This document shows, in pieces, positions 8,834 to 17,800 of a stretch of 64,000 nucleotides of DNA. The position numbers and the translations under genes are program-made. A model generated the notes under the pieces. The model worked only from the letters and a program-made list of their open reading frames with translations, did no database searches and was not told where the DNA came from. The stretch's first letter is position 1. Each line of letters opens with the position of its first letter. Source of the DNA: Actinophytocola oryzae (GTDB lineage: Bacteria > Actinomycetota > Actinomycetes > Mycobacteriales > Pseudonocardiaceae); contig NZ_SOCP01000007.1 of assembly GCF_004364325.1 (NCBI RefSeq), positions 186,001 through 250,000 on the forward strand, in the 5' to 3' direction.

Positions 8834-11800
8834 CGAGGACAAGCTGCGGTTCTTCGTCAGGCGGCTCACCGTCGACCTGCACGACGCCAGGACCCGTCTG
8901 CGCGACCTGGAGGACGAGCGGCGGGAGCCGATCGCCGTCGTCGGCATGGGCTGCCGCCTCCCCGGTGGGATCGAGGCGCCGGACCAGCTGTGGGACATGG
9001 TGGTGAACGGCCGCGACGCGTACGGCCCCTTCCCGCAGAACCGGGGCTGGGACCTCGCGAACCTGTTCGACCCGGATCCGGACAGGAGCGGCAGGAGCTA
9101 CGTGACCGAGGGCGCGTTCCTCGCGGACCCCGCCGCCTTCGACGCCGAGTTCTTCGGGATCTCGCCACGCGAGGCGGCGGCGACGGACCCGCAGCACCGG
9201 TTGCTGCTGGAGGTCACCTGGGAGGCGCTCGAGGACGCCGGTATCGACCCCACCACGCTCGCCGGGTCGCCGACCGGGGTCTTCGTCGGCACCAACGGCC
9301 AGGACTACGCGATGGGCGTCATGCAGGTCGCCGAGGCCGAGGGCTACGTGCTGACCGGCAACGCGGCGAGCGTCGTGTCCGGAAGGGTGTCCTACGTGCT
9401 CGGGCTGGAAGGCCCGGCGCTCTCCGTGGACACCGCCTGTTCGTCGTCGCTGGCGGCGATCCACCTCGCAGTGCGGTCCCTGCGCGACGGCGAGTGCTCG
9501 CTGGCACTCGCGGGCGGGGTGACCGTCATGTCGACGCCCGGCGTGTTCGTGTTGTTCAGCCGCCAACGGGGGATGGCGGTCGACGGGCGGTGCAAGCCGT
9601 TCGCGGACGCGGCGGACGGCATCGGCTGGGGCGAGGGCGCGGGCGTCGTCGTGCTGGAACGGCTGTCGGACGCCGTCCGCAACGGGCACCGGGTGCTCGC
9701 CGTCGTCCGCGGCTCGGCGGTCAACCAGGACGGTGCGTCGAACGGGCTGACCGCGCCGAACGGGCCGTCGCAGGAGCGGGTGATCCGGCAGGCGCTCGCC
9801 GACGCGGGACTCGCGCCGTCCGAGGTGGACGTCGTGGAGGCGCACGGGACGGGCACCACCCTGGGGGATCCCATCGAGGCGCAGGCCCTGCTGGCCGCCT
9901 ACGGGCAGGACCGGACCGAGCCGCTGCGGCTGGGCTCGGTGAAGTCGAACATCGGGCACACCCAGGCCGCTGCCGGTGTCGCGGGTGTGATCAAGATGGT
10001 GATGGCGTTGCGGCACGGGGTCGTGCCGCCGACGCTGCACGTGGACGAGCCGTCGTCCCACGTCGACTGGTCGGCGGGCGCGGTGGAGCTGGTGACCGAG
10101 CGCGGGCCGTGGCCGGTGAGCGACCGCCCGCGCCGCGCTGGTGTGTCCTCGTTCGGCGTGAGCGGCACGAACGTGCACGCGATCCTCGAACAGGCACCCC
10201 GAACCGTGCCGGACGACGCACCGCGTGGCTCCGCGGGCGCGGCGTGGGTGCTGTCCGCCCGGTCGGCCGCCGCACTGCGTGCGCAGGCCTCCCGGCTGCG
10301 CGCGTGGGTGGCGGCGCGGCCGGAGCTGGCCGTCGAGGACGTCGGCTACTCGCTCGCGACGACCCGCGCACACTTCCCCCACCGCGCCGTCGTCTCCGGC
10401 GCCGACCGCGACGAACTGCTCGCCGGGCTCGACGACCTGCCGACCGGACGGCCGGTCACCGGCTCGGGTCCGGGTCCGGTGTTCGTGTTCCCCGGGCAGG
10501 GTTCGCAGTGGGCGGGCATGGCGGTGGAGCTCCTCGACTCCTCGCCGGTGTTCGCCGACCGGATCCGGGAGTGCGCCGAAGCACTCCGGCCGCACGTCGA
10601 CTGGTCGCTGCCAGAGGTGCTGCGGGCCGGCACCGACCTCGATCGCGTCGACGTGGTGCAGCCGGTGCTGTGGGCCGTGATGGTGTCCCTCGCCGGACTG
10701 TGGCAGTCCTACGGTGTCCGGCCCGCCGCGGTCGTCGGGCACAGCCAGGGTGAGGTCGCCGCCGCGTGTGTCGCCGGACGCCTCTCACTGGCGGACGGCG
10801 CGACCGTGGTGGCGTTGCGGGGCAGGGCACTGCTGGCACTGTCCGGCCTCGGCGGCACGATCACCGTACCGCTGCCGGTCGCGGACGTGACCGCCCGTCT
10901 GGACGGCTACGGCGGACGGGTGTCGGTCGCGGCGGTCAACGGCCCGGCCTCCGTGGTGGTGTCCGGTGACCTGGACGCCGTCGACGACCTGCTGGCCGCG
11001 CTCCTGGCGGACGGGCTCGACGCGCGCCGGGTCGCCGGGGTGTCCTACGGGGCGCACTCGGCCCAGGTGGACCGGATCGAGGCGGATGTCCGCACCGCGC
11101 TGTCCGGGGTCGCGTCGCGTCCGGGATCGGTGCCGTTCTACTCGACGGTGACCGCCGGCCCCGCGGAGGGCGAGGACCTCGACGCCGGGTACTGGTACCG
11201 GAACCTGCGGGACACCGTGCGGTTCGACGAAACCGTGCGCGCGGCCGTCGACGCCGGGCACGAGGTCTTCGTGGAGATCAGCCCGCACCCGGTGCTGGCC
11301 ATGGGGCTGGCACAGATCCTGGAGGCCGAGGAGAGCCCGGGTGTGGTGCTGTCGACGCTGCGGCGCGGCGACGGCGGCCCCGCACGGATGCTGACGGCCG
11401 TCGCGGGCGCCCACGTCGCGGGTGTCCCGGTCGACTGGGCGGCGGTGTACGCGGGGTCCGGAGCACGCGTCGTGCCGCTGCCGTCCTACGCCTTCGCCCG
11501 CGAACGGTACTGGCTGAGCCCGCGACCGACCGCGGGTGACGTGACCGCGGCGGGGCTGCGGCTCGCGGAGCACCCCATGCTGGGCGCCGCCGTCGACCTG
11601 GCCGACGGCCAGGGCACCGTCCTGACCGGACAGCTGTCCCTGGCGACCCACCCGTGGCTCGCCGACCACGCGCTCCTCGGCACGACGCTCGCGCCGGGCA
11701 CCGCACTGGTCGAGCTGGCGTGGCAGGCGGGTAGGCACGTGGGCTGCCCGCACATCGACGAGCTGGTCCTGCACGTGCCCCTGGTCGTGGCCGACCCCGT

Positions 11801-14800
11801 CCGCGTCCAGGTGCGGGTCGGTGCGGGGACCGGCGGTCCGCGTGAGGTCGGCGTCTACTCGCAGCCCGTCGCGGCGGCGGGCGACACCTGGGTGTGCCAT
11901 GCCTCCGGCACTGTCGCCCCGGCGGAGGAGCCCGGCGCCGGCTGGGGTGCGTGGCCGCCCACGGGCGCGGCCGAGGTCGACGTCGACGGCGTCTACGACG
12001 TGCTGGCAGGCCGGGGTTTCGAGTACGGGCCGACGTTCAGGGGCCTGCACGCGGCATGGCGCCGGGGCGACGAGGTGTTCGCCGAGGTCGCCCTGCCGGA
12101 CGCGGACGCTGCCGAGCGGTTCGGGCTGCACCCCGCGTTGCTGGACGCGGCGTTGCACGCCGGGGCGTTGCGTGGCGGTGACCTCCCACCCGGCGGTGCG
12201 CGCTGGGGCGGGCTGCCGTTCGCGTGGACCGGTGTCGCGTTGCACGCGGCCGGCGCACGGGCCCTGCGGGTCCGGCTGGCGCCCGTGCCCGGTTCCGACG
12301 CCGTCACGGTCGCCGTCGCCGACGAGTTCGGCAGGCCGGTCGCGACCGTGGCGTCGTTGGCGTTCAGACAGGCCGACCTCAGCCAGGTGAGCCCGCCCGC
12401 GCCGCTGTACCACGTCGGCTGGACGCCCGTCGTCGTCGAACACGGCACGAGCGCGGGTGACTGGGCCGTGCTGGGGGTGGACCGACTGGCGGCCGGCGTC
12501 CCCGCCTACCAGGACGTGGCCGCCATCGCGACCCTCGACACCGTGCCCGCGACGGTCGTCGCCGACCTTCCGGCCGTCGACGCCGTGCGGGAGGCGGCCG
12601 GTGCGGCACTGGCGCTGGTCCGGTCCTGGCTTGCCGAGCCCACGCTCGCGAACACCCGGCTGGTGCTGGTGACACACGACGCGGTGGCGGTGGGCGCGCG
12701 GGAGTCGCCGAACCCGGCGAGTGCCTCGGTGTGGGGCCTGCTGCGGTCAACGCAGTCCGAGCACCCCGGCCGGTTCGTACTCGTCGACACAGACCCCGCC
12801 TCCGCCCCGGCCGTGCTGGTGGACGCGGTCGAGAGCGGCGAACCGCAGGTGGCCGTCCGGGCCGGGAACGTCTACGTGCCACGGCTCGTCACCGTCGCCG
12901 CGCGGACGGGCGCCGCCATCGAGCCGTCAGGCACCGTGCTGGTCACCGGCGGCACGGGGGAGCTGGGTGGTGCGGTCGCCCGGCATCTGGTCGCCGCACA
13001 CGGGGTACGCAGCCTGCTGCTGACCAGCCGCCGCGGCGCGGACGCCGACGGCGCGACCGACCTGGCCGCCGAACTGACCGCGCTGGGCGCCTCGGTGCGG
13101 ATCGCGGCGTGTGACGTGGGGGACCGGGCCGCCGTCGCCGCCCTGCTGGACACCGTGCCTGCCGAGCACCCGCTGACCGCGGTCGTGCACGCCGCCGCGG
13201 CGCTCGACGACGGGATGGTCGAGACCCAGACGCCCCAGCGGCTCGACAACGTCCTGCGCGCCAAAGTGGACGGCGCCCTGCACCTGCACGAGCTGACGCG
13301 GGCGCTGCCGCTGTCCGCGTTCGTCCTGTTCTCCTCGATCGCGGGCACACTCGGCTCCGTGGGCCAGGCCAACTACGCCGCGGCGAACGCGTTCCTGGAC
13401 GCGCTGGCACAGCGGCGCCGCGCCGAGGGACTGCCCGCGGTGTCCGTGGCGTGGGGCCTGTGGGAGACCCGCAGCGAGCTGACCGACAAGCTGGACACGG
13501 CGGACGAGGCCAGACTTCGGCGGGTCGGGCTGGCCGGCCTGCCGACGGGACAGGCGCTCGCGATGTTCGACGCGGCACTGGAGAGTCCGCACTCCGACGT
13601 CGTGGCGGTCCGCGTGGACCGTCCCGCCCTCCAGGCGCTCGCCGGCACGAGCGGCGACGCCGTCCCCCTGGTCCTGCGGAGCCTGTGCCCGCCGCGTGCC
13701 CAGGCCGCGGGCTCGGCCCATCTCCGTCGCAGGCTCGCCACCATGACGCCCGCCGACCAGGAACGGGCGCTGGACCGGCTGGTGCGGGAACAGATCGCCG
13801 TTGTGCTCGATCACGCCGACGCGGCGGCGATCGACGCGGGCCGGGCGTTCCGCGACATCGGCTTCGACTCGCTGACCGCGGTGGAGCTGCGGAACAGGCT
13901 GGCGGCCCTCACCGGTGTGAAGCTCCCCGCCACGGTCGTGTTCGACCACCCCAACCCGCGTGCGCTGTCCCGGTTCGTGGCCTCGCGGCTCCCCGGTGCG
14001 ACGAGAGCCGTCCCGACGGCGGGCACACCGGTGGCGGACGAGCCCATCGCCGTGGTGGGCATGGCGTGCAGGCTTCCCGGCGGGATCGACTCCCCCGACG
14101 AGCTGTGGGAGCTGGTGATGTCCGGTGGCGACGCCATCACCGAGTTCCCGGCCGACCGCGGCTGGGACACGGAAGCGATCTTCGACGCCGAGCGTGGCCG
14201 GCCGGGCCGGACCTACGTCCGCGAGGGCGGCTTCCTCTCCGACGCGGCCGGTTTCGACGCGGGCTTCTTCGGCATCTCCCCACGCGAGGCCCTGGCGATG
14301 GACCCACAGCAGCGCCAGCTGCTCGAGGTCTCCTGGGCGGCTCTCGAACACGGCGGGATCGACCCCCGGTCACTCGCCGGTTCTCCCTCGGGCGTGTTCG
14401 CGGGTGTGATGCAGCACGACTACCTCGACGGTCTCGACCGCATCCCCGAGGAGCTGGCAGGTCATCTCGGCAACGGCAACGCGGGCAGCGTCGTCTCCGG
14501 GCGCGTGGCCTACGCCCTCGGGCTGGAAGGCCCTGCGATGACCGTCGACACCGCCTGTTCGTCGTCCCTGGTGGCGATCCACCTCGCCGCACAGGCACTC
14601 CGCGGCGGGGAGTGCTCCCTCGCGCTGGCCGGCGGCGTCACGGTGATGGCCACGCCCGCGATCTACGTGTGGTTCAGCGGGCAGCAGGGGCTGGCCGCGG
14701 ACGGCCGGTGCAAGTCGTTCGCGGCCGCCGCCGACGGAACGGGCATCTCGGAAGGCGTCGGCGTGGTCGTGCTCGAGCGGCTGTCGGACGCGCGGCGCAA

Positions 14801-17800
14801 CGGTCGCCGGGTGCTGGCGGTGTTGCGTGGTTCGGCGGTGAACCAGGACGGTGCGTCGAACGGCCTGACCGCGCCGAACGGGCCGTCGCAGGAGCGGGTG
14901 ATCCGGCAGGCGCTCGTGAGCGCGGGACTCGCTCCGTCCGATGTGGACGTCGTGGAGGCGCACGGCACGGGTACGACGCTCGGCGACCCGATCGAGGCGC
15001 AGGCGTTGTTGGCGACATACGGGCAGGACCGGGTGGAGCCGCTGCGGTTGGGGTCGGTGAAGTCGAACATCGGGCACACGCAGGCGGCGGCCGGTGTCGC
15101 GGGTGTGATCAAGATGGTGATGGCGTTGCGGCACGGGGTCGTGCCGCCGACGCTGCACGTGGACGAACCGTCGTCCCACGTCGACTGGTCGGCGGGCGCG
15201 GTGGAGCTGGCGACCTCGCCGGGGGAGTGGCCGCCGGCGGGCAGGCCGAGGCGGTTCGGCGTCTCGTCGTTCGGTGCGAGTGGGACCAACGCCCACGCCG
15301 TCTTCGAGGAGCCACCCCAGGCCGACACGCGGGTCGCCGACCGGCGGCCGGTGGACGTCGCGATGTGGGCGGTGTCGAGCCCCACCGAGTCCGGCCTTCG
15401 TGCACAGGCCCGGCGGCTGCGCGGACACGTCGCGTCCCGGCGGGAGCTGGACGTGGCCGACGTGGGCTACTCGCTGGCGAAGCGCACCCACTTCCCGCAC
15501 CGCGCCGTGGTGACGGGCGCCTGCCGCGAGGACCTGCTGCGCGCACTGGACAAGGTCGCCGCGGGCGAATCGGCCGCCGACGCGATCCGGGGCGTGGCCA
15601 CCACGGGTGGGTGCGCGCTGCTGTTCTCCGGGCAGGGCAGCCAGCGGGTCGGGATGGGCCGGGAGCTGTACGACGCCGTGCCCGCGTTCCGGGCCGCGTT
15701 CGACGAGATCTGTGCGCACTTCGACGGGCTGCTGGAACATCCGCTCCGCGAGGTCGTCGCCGGGGCGGCGGGTGCGGACGGGCTGCTGGACCGGACCGAG
15801 TACACGCAGGCCGGGCTCTTCGCGGTCGAGGTGGCGGCGTACCGGCTCGTGCACGGGTGGGGTGTCCGCCCGGACTTCGTGGCCGGACATTCCATCGGTG
15901 AGCTGACCGCCGCGTACGTCGCGGGCGTGCTGGACCTCGCGGACGCCTGTCGCCTGGTCGCCGCGCGAGGCCTGGCGATGACGTCCCTGCCCGCGACCGG
16001 CGCGATGGTGTCGGTGCAGGCCACGGAGGCGGAGCTGCTGCCGGTGCTGGCCGGGCTCGCCGACCGCGTGGGCCTCGCCGCTGTCAACGGACCGGAGTCC
16101 GTCGTGATCTCCGGCGACGCCGACGCCGTGCTCGAGGTGGCGCGGCACTGGGCGGAACAGGGCCGCAGGACCAGGCGGCTGACCGTCGGCCACGCCTTCC
16201 ACTCGCCGCACCTCGACGGCAGGCTCGAACCGTACGCGGCGGAGCTGCGCCGCACCCCGTTGCGGCCACCGGTGATCCCCGTGGTGTCGAACGTGACGGG
16301 CCAGGTCGCCTCGGCCGCACAGCTGTGCTCTCCCGAGTACTGGCTCGACCAGGCTCGGCAGGCCGTGCGTTTCCGGCAGTGCGTCGAGACCCTGCGCGCC
16401 GAGGGTGTGACGTGCTACCTGGAACTGGGCCCCGACGGCGTGCTCACCGCCATGACGAAGAACTGCCTCGACGCGACCGGGAGCGGCGAGGTCTGCGTGC
16501 CGCTGCTGCGTGCCGACCGGCCCGAGGTCGAGTCCATGCGTACCGCCCTGGCCACCCTGTACGTCGCCGGTGTGCCCGTGGACTGGGCGGCCGTGCACGG
16601 CGGCGCTTGCCCCGTCGAGCTGCCCACGTACGCGTTCGAACACGAGCGGTACTGGCTGTCCGCGCGGTCCAGCTCGGACACCGCGGTGGCGCACGGCCTG
16701 GTGGACACGGCCGTCGAGCTGGCCGAAGACCAGGGGATCGTGCTGTCCGGTCGGCTGTCGTCGGAAACCCACCGGTGGCTGACCGGGCACGCGGTCCTCG
16801 GTGCGGTGATCCTACCGGGCACGGCACTGGTGGACCTGGCCTGGCAGGCAGGATCCCGGCTCGGGTACGGCCGCGTCGACGAGCTGGTGCTGCGGTCGCC
16901 GCTGGTCCTGCCCGAGACGGGCGCGGTGCGTGTTCAGGTCCGCGTCGGCGCGAACCGCGCGGTGAGCGTCCACTCGCGACCGGACACGGGTACCGGCCCG
17001 TGGGTCTGCCACGCCACGGGCACGGTCGCGTTCGACACCGAGCCCGGTGCGACGGACGTGGCGACGTGGCCGCCCGAGGACGCCGAAGCCGTGGACGTGG
17101 GTTCGGTCCATGACTTGTTGGCCGAACGCGGGTTCGACTACGGGGACGTGTTCCGGGGGTTGCGGTCGGCGTGGCGTCGGGGGGAGGACGTGTTCGCCGA
17201 GGTGGCCCTGCCGGAGGGGGTGGAGGTCGCGGGATTCGGTGTCCACCCGGCGTTGCTCGACTCGGCGCTGCACGCCCTGGCCTGCGCGAACGGGAACGAG
17301 ACGGCGGTGGCCGCCCGGCTGCCGTTCGCGTGGAGCGGCGTGTCCGTCCACGCCGTCGGCGCCACCGCGCTGCGGGTGCGGATCGGCCCGGCCGAGTCCG
17401 GTGACGGCGCCGTCGCCCTGTCGGCGGCCGACGAGTCCGGCAGGCCGGTGGCCACCGTGGAGTCGTTGACGTTCCGCGAGGTCGCCTCCGGACAGTTGAC
17501 CGTCGCGAGCACGGTCGACGACTCACTGTTCCACGTGGACTGGCGACCCGTCGCCGTCGAGGGCGGTGCGAGCACCGACGGCTGGGCGGCCATCGGCCCG
17601 CTCGACCTGGCCGTCCCGGAGTACTCGGATGCGGCCGACCCCGTGCCGTCGATCGTGGTGACCGACGTCTCCACCCGGCACGCCCGCTCCGCCCGCGACG
17701 CCGTGACCGCCGTGCTCGACCTGGTGCGGTCGTGGTTGGCCGACCCGAGGACCGGCGACACCCGGCTGGTGGTCGTCACGCGCGGCGCGGTGGCAGTCGC

